Source: an uncultured Mollicutes bacterium
GTDB taxonomy: Bacteria; Bacillota_I; Bacilli_A; ML615J-28; CAG-313
Assembly: GCA_900538885.1 (NCBI GenBank)
Contig: UQAI01000072.1
Location: 1-6,277, forward strand
Length of the DNA stretch: 6,277 nt
Direction: 5' to 3'
Part shown: positions 1 through 6,241 of the stretch, in pieces
Layout: each line of letters opens with the position of its first letter
How positions within the stretch are numbered: the first letter of the stretch is position 1
The notes under the pieces: model-generated
Seen by the model: the letters and a program-made list of their open reading frames with translations, nothing else
What the model was told of the DNA's origin: nothing
Databases searched by the model: none
Translations under genes and position numbers: made by a program

Positions 1-1
1 C

Positions 2-61
2 ACCCCAATAAATTCTATAGGATTTTTAAAAACCCCAACGAATTATATAGAACCATTAACA
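2..61. repeat. Degenerate 30-bp direct repeat, two copies, at the window edge
   Basis: Two adjacent units (2-31 and 32-61) match at about 22 of 30 positions. The best-conserved core is ACCCCAA..AATT.TATAG, at 2-20 and 32-50, with 16 of 19 bases identical. Read on the minus strand each core looks like CTATA.AATT..TTGGGGT. A TTTTTAAAAA palindrome lies between the cores at 23-32. No gene is visible here, and the array may continue beyond the left edge. Two directly repeated cores next to an operon terminator could be the end of an insertion sequence or a MITE-like intergenic repeat, or a short degenerate tandem repeat. The family cannot be assigned from this fragment. Confidence 0.4.
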
Positions 62-101
62 AAAAAAGGTAGATAGGAGTAATCACTTCTATCTACTTTT
101 T
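61..101 (-). terminator. Rho-independent terminator of the glyS-nif3 operon (possibly bidirectional)
   Basis: Arms GTAGATAG (69-76) and CTATCTAC (89-96) form an 8-bp perfect stem. The 12-nt middle can extend it by a further 3 bp (AGT/ACT) after one A-C mismatch, leaving a GATT loop. On the minus strand the hairpin is followed by C and then seven T residues (positions 67 to 61), and it starts 11 nt after the nif3 stop codon. On the plus strand it is followed by TTTTT (97-101), so it could also stop a transcript arriving from the left. Confidence 0.88.
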
Positions 102-106
102 CTATT

Positions 107-883
107 TTAATGAAATGGATCGACATCTTTTTCAGAATAAACGAATGTTACATCAGGGAATTTTTCAATTAGCATCTTTCTTACTTTTTCCCTAAATAAA
201 CGTTCAACACTATGACTTACTTCTATTAAAGCAATTTTCAAATCAAGTGCATCTAAAGCATGATTGTGTCTAATTTCACCCGTAATAAAGACATCACAAC
301 CATGAAGTGCAGCCTTATATAAATCAAAACTACCTCCTCCGCCGATGATGCCAACTTTTTTAATAATCTTGTTGTCATCTCCTACAATCCTAATATGAGA
401 TTCTCCAAATTTAGTTTTCACTACATTCGCAAATTCACTTAACGGCATTGGCACAACCGTACCATATCTTAAAAAGGCATTATTATCAATTTCACTTTGA
501 TCGCTTTTAATATTTTCAAGGCCTAAAATATCGGCTAAAATTTCATTCATTCCTTCGACCGCAACATCAAAATTGGTGTGCATCGCAAATACATTTAGTT
601 CGTTTTTAATAACAAGGCATATGCGTTTGGTTAAAGGATTATCGTAATTTAAATTTGAAAGACTATTAAACATAAAGGGGTGATGCGTGATTAATAGGTC
701 AACGCCTTGAGCTATGGCATCTTCTACAACTGGAGTGGAACCATCTAACGCAATCATTGCTTTTTTCACTTCGTGGTCCATACTACCAAATTGTAGTCCA
801 ACCTTGCCAAGATCAAAGTTAGAAGCAAGATTTATAGGATATTTTTCTAGTAAATAGTTAGTTATATTAGATACTTTTGTCAT
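107..883 (-). CDS. Nif3-like dinuclear metal-centre protein (DUF34/YqfO family, short form)
   Basis: 258 aa. It belongs to the Nif3/NGG1p-interacting factor 3 family (DUF34), a widespread cytoplasmic toroid-forming protein with a two-metal centre. A GTP cyclohydrolase I type 2 label is common in databases but is not an established function. Visible metal-site motifs are THHP (residues 66-69), HTNFD (102-106) and, near the C-terminus, H224 with E227 in SHSVE. A glycine-rich GIIGGGG turn (178-184) precedes the C-terminal half, which also carries TGEIRHNHAL (201-210). The length matches the short form such as E. coli YbgI (about 250 aa). It lacks the roughly 100-residue PII/CutA-like domain inserted in the middle of B. 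subtilis YqfO. The start at 883 is supported by GAGGAGG at 890-896 with a 6-nt spacer, lying inside the end of trmK. It overlaps trmK by 17 nt and is last in the operon. The trmK-nif3 pairing is also seen in Bacillus. The stop is TAA. Confidence 0.93.
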   Translation of the reverse strand: MTKVSNITNYLLEKYPINLASNFDLGKVGLQFGSMDHEVKKAMIALDGSTPVVEDAIAQGVDLLITHHPFMFNSLSNLNYDNPLTKRICLVIKNELNVFAMHTNFDVAVEGMNEILADILGLENIKSDQSEIDNNAFLRYGTVVPMPLSEFANVVKTKFGESHIRIVGDDNKIIKKVGIIGGGGSFDLYKAALHGCDVFITGEIRHNHALDALDLKIALIEVSHSVERLFREKVRKMLIEKFPDVTFVYSEKDVDPFH

Positions 884-1532
884 CTAATACCTCCTCAATA
901 ATTATTTTTACATCATTTAAAGTTTTTAGATATGGACATTCTTTAAGAATTTCATTAATTTCCGCTAATTTTTTATTCCATTTATCCTTAAAATCAGCAC
1001 TTTGATGTTTCATTAGTTTCGGACCAAAAAAGCATGATTTTGTGGATAACTCAAGAGAATTTTCATTATATTTTGCTTGTATAATTTCATAATATTTAGA
1101 ATGGTCATATACAATTGCTTCTTCAATAATTTCAAAATGATTTTTTGATAAAAACTGTCTTAGTTCAAATACTCGCGAATTAGCTTCCAAAATTAATTTA
1201 TCCAGTCTTTTAGCTTTTTCAATGTCATTTTCTAATATTTTTGCTATTAGTTCTCCCCCCATACCAGCAATTACTACCGTATTAATGGAAGGATCAAGTT
1301 CAGTTAAACCATCACTTAATGATAAAACCGCTGTTCCATCTTCAATATACTTACTTAAATTAGAGAAGGCCCTATCAAAAGGACCTTTTTTATTTTCAAT
1401 ACCTTGAACAAACTTAACATGTTTGTCATTCAAACAAGATTCTAAAAGATATCCATGGTCAGTACCAACATCGGCAACTAAATCATTTTCACCAATAAAA
1501 TCTAATACTCTTGCTAAGCGTTTCGATAGCAT
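867..1532 (-). CDS. trmK: tRNA (adenine-22-N1)-methyltransferase TrmK
   Basis: 221 aa. TrmK (COG2384, formerly YqfN) transfers a methyl group from S-adenosylmethionine to N1 of A22 in the D-arm/core region of certain bacterial tRNAs. The protein opens with LSKRL and the SAM-binding motif I, DVGTDHGYL (residues 21-29). The diagnostic AGMGGELI motif (89-96) follows, where other methyltransferases carry a (D/N)PPY-type loop. FFGPKL (168-173) precedes a charged, helical C-terminal part (about 177-218), which in the known family forms a coiled coil. The start at 1532 gives an N-terminus close to the family norm. The ATG overlaps the rpoD stop as TAATG, and no Shine-Dalgarno sequence is visible in the 25 nt upstream, so translation probably depends on ribosomes finishing rpoD. 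Its neighbours rpoD and nif3 match the conserved Bacillota arrangement. The stop is TAA. Confidence 0.93.
   Translation of the reverse strand: MLSKRLARVLDFIGENDLVADVGTDHGYLLESCLNDKHVKFVQGIENKKGPFDRAFSNLSKYIEDGTAVLSLSDGLTELDPSINTVVIAGMGGELIAKILENDIEKAKRLDKLILEANSRVFELRQFLSKNHFEIIEEAIVYDHSKYYEIIQAKYNENSLELSTKSCFFGPKLMKHQSADFKDKWNKKLAEINEILKECPYLKTLNDVKIIIEEVLDDKSI
890..896 (-). promoter_or_regulatory. Shine-Dalgarno site of nif3, inside trmK
   Basis: GAGGAGG on the minus strand, 6 nt before the nif3 ATG at 883. It sits in the coding region for the E-E-V near the trmK C-terminus, so nif3 can load ribosomes independently despite the 17-nt gene overlap. Confidence 0.85.
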
Positions 1533-2797
1533 TACTTAGTACGATGACGTTCTAGTCTCTTTAAGCGTGAAGGATGGCGAAGTCTTCTTATGGCTTTGGC
1601 TTCAATTTGACGAATTCTTTCTCTTGTTACGCCAAACTCACGGCCTACTTCTTCAAGTGTACGTGGATGATTATCGTCTAAACCATAGCGAAGTCTAATT
1701 ACCTTTTCTTCACGTGGAGTTAAAGTTTGTAAAACTGCATCGATTTCCTCACGGTATATTTGGTATTGAGTATATTCAAGTGGATTTTGACCTTCAGTAT
1801 CAGCGATAAAATCACCTAGGCTAGAATCGTCTTCTTCACCTACAGTTGAGTCAAAAGAAATTGGCTCTTGAGCAATACGTTGAATTTGTTGTACCTTTTC
1901 AACGGAAATCTTCATTTCTGCGGCGATTTCTTCAGGTGTTGGTTCACGACGTTTCTCTTGCGTTAATCTTCTAGTAGTACGTCCTAATTTATTAATTGTT
2001 TCCACCATATGAACAGGGATACGGATTGTACGACCTTGGTCAGCAATCGCTCTAGTAATTGATTGTCTAATCCACCATGTTGCATAAGTTGAAAATTTAA
2101 ATCCTTTAGTTGGGTCAAACTTATAAACTGCTTTAATTAAGCCCATATTTCCTTCCTGAATTAAATCAAGAAATGGAAGACCACGACCAAAATACTTTTT
2201 AGCAATCGAAACGACTAGCCTTAAGTTTGATTCAATTAAAATATCACGAGCTTCATCCCCCATGCGAATTTTTTCATTTAATTCTTCAAGCTCTTTAGGT
2301 GATATTTCTTTACCTTGTTTACGATAAGCCTCAATCTTTTCCTTACACATAATACCTTCTTGAACTGTTCTAGCATACTCAGATTCTTGAGTTATGGTAA
2401 GTAATTCAATTTGACCAATATCGCGTAAATACATTTTAACAGGATCATCAGCTTGATGTGAAGTCGGAACAAAGTCCTCAAAATCAGAAACTTTAATTTC
2501 ACTTTCAACAGCAGATGTTAGTTCTTCTAGTTCTTCATCATTTTCAACATCATCAATAAAAGCCTCAAAGTCATCATCCGCTTCTTCAGTAAGTAGAGCC
2601 TCATCATCAGGCACTTCTTCACTGTCTCTAGTTACTTCAATATCACAACTTTCAAGATATTCAACCACATCATCCATTAATTCTTCAGACGGGTTATCAA
2701 GAATCTCATTAATTTTGGAAAGCGGAATATATTGTTTCTTTTTTGCATACTCTTTCATTGCTTCTAGCTGATCTTTATATAGTAATTCGTCTAACAT
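1532..2797 (-). CDS. rpoD: RNA polymerase primary sigma factor (sigma-70/SigA)
   Basis: 421 aa. This is the housekeeping sigma subunit that directs RNA polymerase to TTGACA/TATAAT promoters. A region 1.1-like N-terminus (about 9-50) leads into a very acidic linker (60-108: 24 of 49 residues are D or E, with one lysine). Region 1.2 starts at [12 protein letters not shown] (117-128). Regions 2.1-2.4 cover about 183-255 and include [22 protein letters not shown] and [17 protein letters not shown]. Region 3 starts at [18 protein letters not shown] (256-273) and contains the [10 protein letters not shown] finger (321-330). Region 4.2 has the helix-turn-helix [20 protein letters not shown] (381-400) and ends with [10 protein letters not shown]. 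The protein is about 50 residues longer than B. subtilis SigA (371 aa). The extra length is in the acidic linker and in about 30 residues between regions 1.2 and 2.1 (roughly 149-179). The start at 2797 overlaps the dnaG stop (TAATG) and has a strong AAGGAGG site. The stop is TAA. Confidence 0.97.
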   Translation of the reverse strand: MLDELLYKDQLEAMKEYAKKKQYIPLSKINEILDNPSEELMDDVVEYLESCDIEVTRDSEEVPDDEALLTEEADDDFEAFIDDVENDEELEELTSAVESEIKVSDFEDFVPTSHQADDPVKMYLRDIGQIELLTITQESEYARTVQEGIMCKEKIEAYRKQGKEISPKELEELNEKIRMGDEARDILIESNLRLVVSIAKKYFGRGLPFLDLIQEGNMGLIKAVYKFDPTKGFKFSTYATWWIRQSITRAIADQGRTIRIPVHMVETINKLGRTTRRLTQEKRREPTPEEIAAEMKISVEKVQQIQRIAQEPISFDSTVGEEDDSSLGDFIADTEGQNPLEYTQYQIYREEIDAVLQTLTPREEKVIRLRYGLDDNHPRTLEEVGREFGVTRERIRQIEAKAIRRLRHPSRLKRLERHRTK

Positions 2798-4638
2798 TAC
2801 ATATCCTCCTTTATTATTTTCTTCTGGGATTTGCTTATTTCTATAAATTCATGCATGTTTTTCTTTCGTTCTTCTTCATTTTTAGATAGTATTGTCGCAT
2901 TATATGAAGCAATATTATCTTGTTTCTTAAAGTATTTGTTGATAGCCATAATACTATCATTTAGCATTTGTTCGCTATCTGCTAAAATGAATTTATTATC
3001 CATTATCTTTTTAGCTAGTTTTAGAGAACTAGGTTTATCATTTAACATTTCATAAAGTAAGTCAATTCCTATTCCCTCTTTTGTAGGATTTTCATTATAA
3101 TAGTTACTTAAAACGTACAACAAATCAAATTCACCCGCAAGTTCACTGCCAGGAAAACGCAAACCATCTGTTGTTGTTAAAGCCTCAAAGAATATACTAA
3201 GAGCCTCTTTGGAAAAGACCGCTTGCTTAATAACGGTTTGATATGCCATAATAACACTAGAGGTTACTTTTACATTTTTCTTTTTTTGCACATTTATAGT
3301 TTCTACTTTTTTTACCGGTTCATTCATATAAACTTGATTATAATCATAAGTATCGTTATATGGTTTATATGCATTTAAATCTGATTTAATTAAGTCAACA
3401 TCTATTTTTAAGTCTTCTGAAAGTCTATTTATAAAATATGACGTTATAACATCACTATTTGCAAGTTTTATAAAATCAAATACTTGCTTTTTAAAAGTTT
3501 CAACGCTCATAAAATCTTCCAAATAAACGTTCTTATATGCAAGTTCATATAAAATAAGGTAAACATTTTTCATATTACCTAGGACATACCCATTGAATTT
3601 ATCGGTGCCATATTTCGCAATATATTCATCAGGGTCTAAATCATCTGGTAATAATACTGCATTTGGAATAATACGATTCCTTGCAAGCATTTGGGCAGAA
3701 CGTTTCATCGCTTTAATACCAGCCTCATCACCATCGAAAAACAATACAATATTTTTTGTTATTTGTGTTAACATTTTTACATGTTCACTTGTCATGGCCG
3801 TGCCCATTGACGCGACCGCATTATTTAATCCTGCTTTTTCACAGGCAATTACATCCATGAAGCCCTCAAATAGAAATATTTGATTCTTTTTTCTAGCCTC
3901 ACGAGCTGCTTGATCATAGTTATATAAAATTTCGCCTTTATGAAATAAAGCATTTTCAGTAGAATTAATGTACTTCGCCTGATCACTTTTTTCATAAATA
4001 CGACCACTAAAACCGACAATTTGACCTGAGGCATTAGTTATTGAAAACATAATACGATTTCTAAAAATATCATGAACTTTGCCATTTACATCTTTCACAA
4101 GTCCTAATTCGATTTGATCAAGGGTTGTAATTTGTTTACGATTTAAGGCCTGATGCAAATAATCTAGATTTTTGGGAGCCAGTCCTATTTTATGTTTTTT
4201 AATTATTTCATCATCTATGCCTCTAGCTTTTAAATAAGCAAGAGCCACTTTACCTTCATCACTATTATATAAATAAAAGCGATAAAAATTATATGCTTCT
4301 TCCATCACTCGTAGTAACCGTGTGGTTTTTTCATTTTGAGTACTTATGGCATCTTCTATTTTGATTCCTGCTCTTTTCGCAAGTTTAATTGTTGCTTGTT
4401 CCATTGAAATATTTTCGTATTTGGATACAAAATAAATTACATTACCTTTGGTATTACAGCTAAAACAATTAAAGATCTTTTTCTCACCACTAACCGACAT
4501 TGATGGATTTTTGTCATCATGAAAGGGACATAAGCCAAAATAACTAGTTCCTTTTTTCTTAAGGCTTACATATTCGCCAACTACTTCAACTATATCAGTA
4601 GCTTCAATTACCTTCCTAGTAGTTGCACTAGATATCAT
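2797..4638 (-). CDS. dnaG: DNA primase DnaG
   Basis: 613 aa. DnaG makes the short RNA primers for replication at the fork, working with the replicative helicase. The N-terminal CHC2 zinc-binding domain has C37 and H40 (LCPFH) and C58 and C61 (NCFSC). The RNA polymerase domain follows, with the NRIMFSI and GFSGR motifs (194-213) and the [13 protein letters not shown] segment (222-234). The TOPRIM catalytic core has E258 in [15 protein letters not shown] (278-283) and FFDGDEAG (300-307), with D302 and D304 as metal ligands; DPDEYI (335-340) lies just after it. A lysine-rich stretch (443-457) marks the linker to a poorly conserved C-terminal helicase-interaction region (about 460-613), expected to be helical. 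The length is normal for Bacillota. The start at 4638 is preceded by AAGGAGG (4645-4651) with a 6-nt spacer. glyS ends 21 nt upstream with no terminator between, and the TAA stop overlaps the rpoD start. Confidence 0.97.
   Translation of the reverse strand: MISSATTRKVIEATDIVEVVGEYVSLKKKGTSYFGLCPFHDDKNPSMSVSGEKKIFNCFSCNTKGNVIYFVSKYENISMEQATIKLAKRAGIKIEDAISTQNEKTTRLLRVMEEAYNFYRFYLYNSDEGKVALAYLKARGIDDEIIKKHKIGLAPKNLDYLHQALNRKQITTLDQIELGLVKDVNGKVHDIFRNRIMFSITNASGQIVGFSGRIYEKSDQAKYINSTENALFHKGEILYNYDQAAREARKKNQIFLFEGFMDVIACEKAGLNNAVASMGTAMTSEHVKMLTQITKNIVLFFDGDEAGIKAMKRSAQMLARNRIIPNAVLLPDDLDPDEYIAKYGTDKFNGYVLGNMKNVYLILYELAYKNVYLEDFMSVETFKKQVFDFIKLANSDVITSYFINRLSEDLKIDVDLIKSDLNAYKPYNDTYDYNQVYMNEPVKKVETINVQKKKNVKVTSSVIMAYQTVIKQAVFSKEALSIFFEALTTTDGLRFPGSELAGEFDLLYVLSNYYNENPTKEGIGIDLLYEMLNDKPSSLKLAKKIMDNKFILADSEQMLNDSIMAINKYFKKQDNIASYNATILSKNEEERKKNMHEFIEISKSQKKIIKEDM
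2805..2811 (-). promoter_or_regulatory. Shine-Dalgarno site of rpoD, inside dnaG
   Basis: AAGGAGG on the minus strand, 7 nt before the rpoD ATG at 2797. It encodes part of the last residues of DnaG (K-E-D-M). A strong site placed at a TAATG overlap suggests that rpoD is translated both by coupling and by direct initiation. Confidence 0.85.
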
Positions 4639-4644
4639 CCCATT

Positions 4645-4651
4645 CCTCCTT
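4645..4651 (-). promoter_or_regulatory. Shine-Dalgarno site deciding the dnaG start
   Basis: AAGGAGG on the minus strand. Two ATGs follow it. The first (4641-4643) lies 1 nt away and reads M-G-stop, so it is too close and out of frame. The second (4636-4638), 6 nt away, opens dnaG and is the true start. Confidence 0.85.
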
Positions 4652-4659
4652 ATAAATAG

Positions 4660-6027
4660 TTATTTAAGATGTGTATTAAAATAATTTACTAAATCATTAA
4701 TTGCGATACGTTCTTGTTCCATTGTATCACGATTACGAACAGTTACCATATTATCTTCTAAAGTATCAAAATCCACAGTTACACAATAAGGTGTACCAAT
4801 TGCATCTTGACGACGATATCTTTTACCGATCTTACCGCTTGTATCATATTCGCAAACAAATTCTTGAGAAAGCATTTGATAAAGTTCAGTTGCTTTATCG
4901 TTTAGTTTATTAACAAGTGGTAAAACCGCAACCTTCACTGGTGCAAGTCTTGGGTCTAAATGTAAAACATCACGCGTATCACCATCTTCTAATTGTTGTT
5001 CTTCATAGGCGCTTGTAAGGACAGCTAAAAGTAATCTTTCAACACCTAGGCTTGGTTCGATAACATATGGTAAATATTTTTGATTAGTTTCTGGGTCTAA
5101 GTATTCAAGATTTTCTCCTGAATGTTCTTGATGAACACGTAAGTCGTAATCAGTTCTATCAGCTATACCCCATAATTCACCCCAACCAAAGAAATATTTA
5201 AATTCAATATCCGTAGTTGCTTTAGAATAAAAGCATAATTCTTCTTTGTCGTGATCTCTAGTTCGAATTAGCTCTTTACGAAGTCCTAAATTAGTTAAAA
5301 AATCCAAACAGAAAGTACGCCAATAATTAAACCATTCTAAATCTGTTCCAGGTTTACAGAAAAATTCAAGTTCCATTTGTTCAAATTCACGAATACGGAA
5401 AATAAAGTTTCCCGGAGTAATTTCATTTCTAAAACTTTTACCTATTTGACCAATTCCAAATGGTACTTTTTTACGTGAGGTTCTTTGTACATTTTTAAAA
5501 TTAACAAATATGCCTTGAGCTGTTTCTGGTCTTAGGTAAACTAAACTCTTACTGTCATCAACTACACCAATGTGAGTTTGAAACATTAAATTAAATTTAC
5601 GAATAGTTGTAAAATTAGTGCTTCCACAATTAGGACATGGAATTTTATGTTCAACTAAATAATTGTATAATTTATCATTATCCCATCCATCACCAGTAAC
5701 ATCACCATTTGTGGCATCTTCAATTAATTTATCAGCACGGTGTCTAGTTCCACAATTTTTACAGTCTACAAGTGGATCACTAAAGCCACCAACATGGCCA
5801 CTCGCAACCCAAGTTTCAGGATTCATAAGAATTGCGGCATCAAGTCCAACATTATTAGGTGAAGATTGGACAAAGGCTTTCCACCAAGCTTTCTTGATGT
5901 TATTCTTTAATTCAACTCCAAGTGGACCAAAATCCCATGAATTTGATAAGCCACCATAAATTTCACTACCTTGGTAGACAAATCCATACTGTTTTAAATA
6001 ATTCACAAATTTTTCCATAGACATCAT
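4660..6027 (-). CDS. glyS: Glycyl-tRNA synthetase, single-chain homodimeric (alpha2) type
   Basis: This class II aminoacyl-tRNA synthetase charges tRNA-Gly with glycine in the cytoplasm. It is the one-gene, eukaryote-like type found in staphylococci and mycoplasmas, not the alpha2beta2 GlyQ/GlyS type. Numbering is from the upstream ATG at 6045 (461 aa). [17 protein letters not shown] lies at 27-43. Motif 1 is near [17 protein letters not shown] (68-84). A Cys4 pair, C95/C98 and C137/C140, looks like a zinc ribbon. RPETAQGIF is at 172-180, motif 2 at [21 protein letters not shown] (205-225) and motif 3 at [11 protein letters not shown] (330-340). An HGTP-type anticodon-binding domain starts near [10 protein letters not shown] (367-376) and includes [18 protein letters not shown] chose the ATG at 6027 (seventh codon) because GATGGTGAT lies 3 nt upstream and pairs well with the 16S tail, and the resulting N-terminus matches the staphylococcal length. 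The ATG at 6045 has no ribosome binding site; the ATG at 6024 is a further alternative. It is first in the operon, just behind a consensus promoter. Confidence 0.97.
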   Translation of the reverse strand: MMSMEKFVNYLKQYGFVYQGSEIYGGLSNSWDFGPLGVELKNNIKKAWWKAFVQSSPNNVGLDAAILMNPETWVASGHVGGFSDPLVDCKNCGTRHRADKLIEDATNGDVTGDGWDNDKLYNYLVEHKIPCPNCGSTNFTTIRKFNLMFQTHIGVVDDSKSLVYLRPETAQGIFVNFKNVQRTSRKKVPFGIGQIGKSFRNEITPGNFIFRIREFEQMELEFFCKPGTDLEWFNYWRTFCLDFLTNLGLRKELIRTRDHDKEELCFYSKATTDIEFKYFFGWGELWGIADRTDYDLRVHQEHSGENLEYLDPETNQKYLPYVIEPSLGVERLLLAVLTSAYEEQQLEDGDTRDVLHLDPRLAPVKVAVLPLVNKLNDKATELYQMLSQEFVCEYDTSGKIGKRYRRQDAIGTPYCVTVDFDTLEDNMVTVRNRDTMEQERIAINDLVNYFNTHLK

Positions 6028-6030
6028 ACT

Positions 6031-6039
6031 ATCACCATC
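6031..6039 (-). promoter_or_regulatory. Shine-Dalgarno-like site deciding the glyS start
   Basis: GATGGTGAT on the minus strand is one mismatch from GGAGGTGAT, the complement of the 16S rRNA 3' tail. It is followed after AGT by the ATG at 6027. It lies downstream of the longer-frame ATG at 6045, so it favours the shorter protein. Confidence 0.65.
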
Positions 6040-6088
6040 TTTCATTGACGTCTTTTTTGTAATAATACTCCATTATAATTAACATCTT

Positions 6089-6117
6089 ATTATAGCACAA
6101 AATGTTTCAACTGTCAA
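6089..6117 (-). promoter_or_regulatory. Sigma-A promoter of the glyS-dnaG-rpoD-trmK-nif3 operon, perfect consensus
   Basis: On the minus strand TTGACA (6112-6117) is separated by exactly 17 nt from TATAAT (6089-6094), and TGC just before the -10 makes it an extended -10. Transcription should start around 6082-6083, giving an untranslated leader of about 55 nt before the glyS ATG at 6027. This is as close to consensus as a sigma-70 promoter gets, fitting high constitutive expression. No operator is evident around it. Confidence 0.93.
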
Positions 6118-6176
6118 AATAAAAGCGAATAAAATTCTATGTTTTAGTATATTTTTTCTTATTTATATCAATTAAT

Positions 6177-6205
6177 TTGAATTTTTTATAGATTAATGAT
6201 ATATT
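6177..6205 (+). promoter_or_regulatory. Promoter of the divergent right-hand gene
   Basis: TTGAAT (6177-6182), a 17-nt spacer and TATATT (6200-6205), with TGa immediately before the -10 (extended -10). Transcription would start near 6212, about 30 nt before the ATG at 6242. The two -35 boxes of the divergent promoters are about 60 bp apart, and the AT-rich stretch between them shows no clear operator or gene. Confidence 0.65.
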
Positions 6206-6229
6206 ATTTAATAATATTTAAATTTTTGT

Positions 6230-6234
6230 GAGGT
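6230..6234 (+). promoter_or_regulatory. Shine-Dalgarno site of the divergent gene
   Basis: GAGGT on the plus strand, 7 nt before the ATG at 6242. Together with the upstream promoter it supports a genuine gene start rather than a chance ATG. Confidence 0.7.
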
Positions 6235-6241
6235 AAAACCA

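Noticed and set aside
1222..1407. Plus-strand open frame of 61 codons inside trmK
   Set aside because: It lies antisense to conserved TrmK residues, with no ribosome-binding site and no recognisable protein.
2899..3120. TATAAT-like hexamers on the minus strand inside dnaG (complement of 2899-2904 and 3094-3099) as possible internal rpoD promoters
   Set aside because: Neither has a good -35 at 16-18 nt nor an extended -10. TATAAT by chance is expected in AT-rich DNA.
3593..3883. Plus-strand open frame of 96 codons inside dnaG
   Set aside because: It is antisense to the TOPRIM region of DnaG, whose motifs are intact. The hydrophobic, serine-rich translation is typical of an antisense shadow.
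3849..4034. Minus-strand open frame of 61 codons within dnaG in another frame
   Set aside because: It overlaps the conserved RNA polymerase domain of DnaG, which shows no frameshift there.
4635..4643. Mini-ORF ATGGGATGA (M-G-stop) just before dnaG
   Set aside because: Its ATG is only 1 nt from the AGGAGG site, too close for initiation. The spacing fits the dnaG ATG instead.
5663..5959. Plus-strand open frame of 98 codons inside glyS
   Set aside because: It is antisense to the conserved N-terminal half of GlyRS, with no promoter or ribosome-binding site of its own.
6072..6077. Second TATAAT on the minus strand downstream of the main glyS promoter
   Set aside because: The -35 candidate (TTGTGC at 6095-6100) is poor, and the perfect promoter immediately upstream makes it unnecessary.
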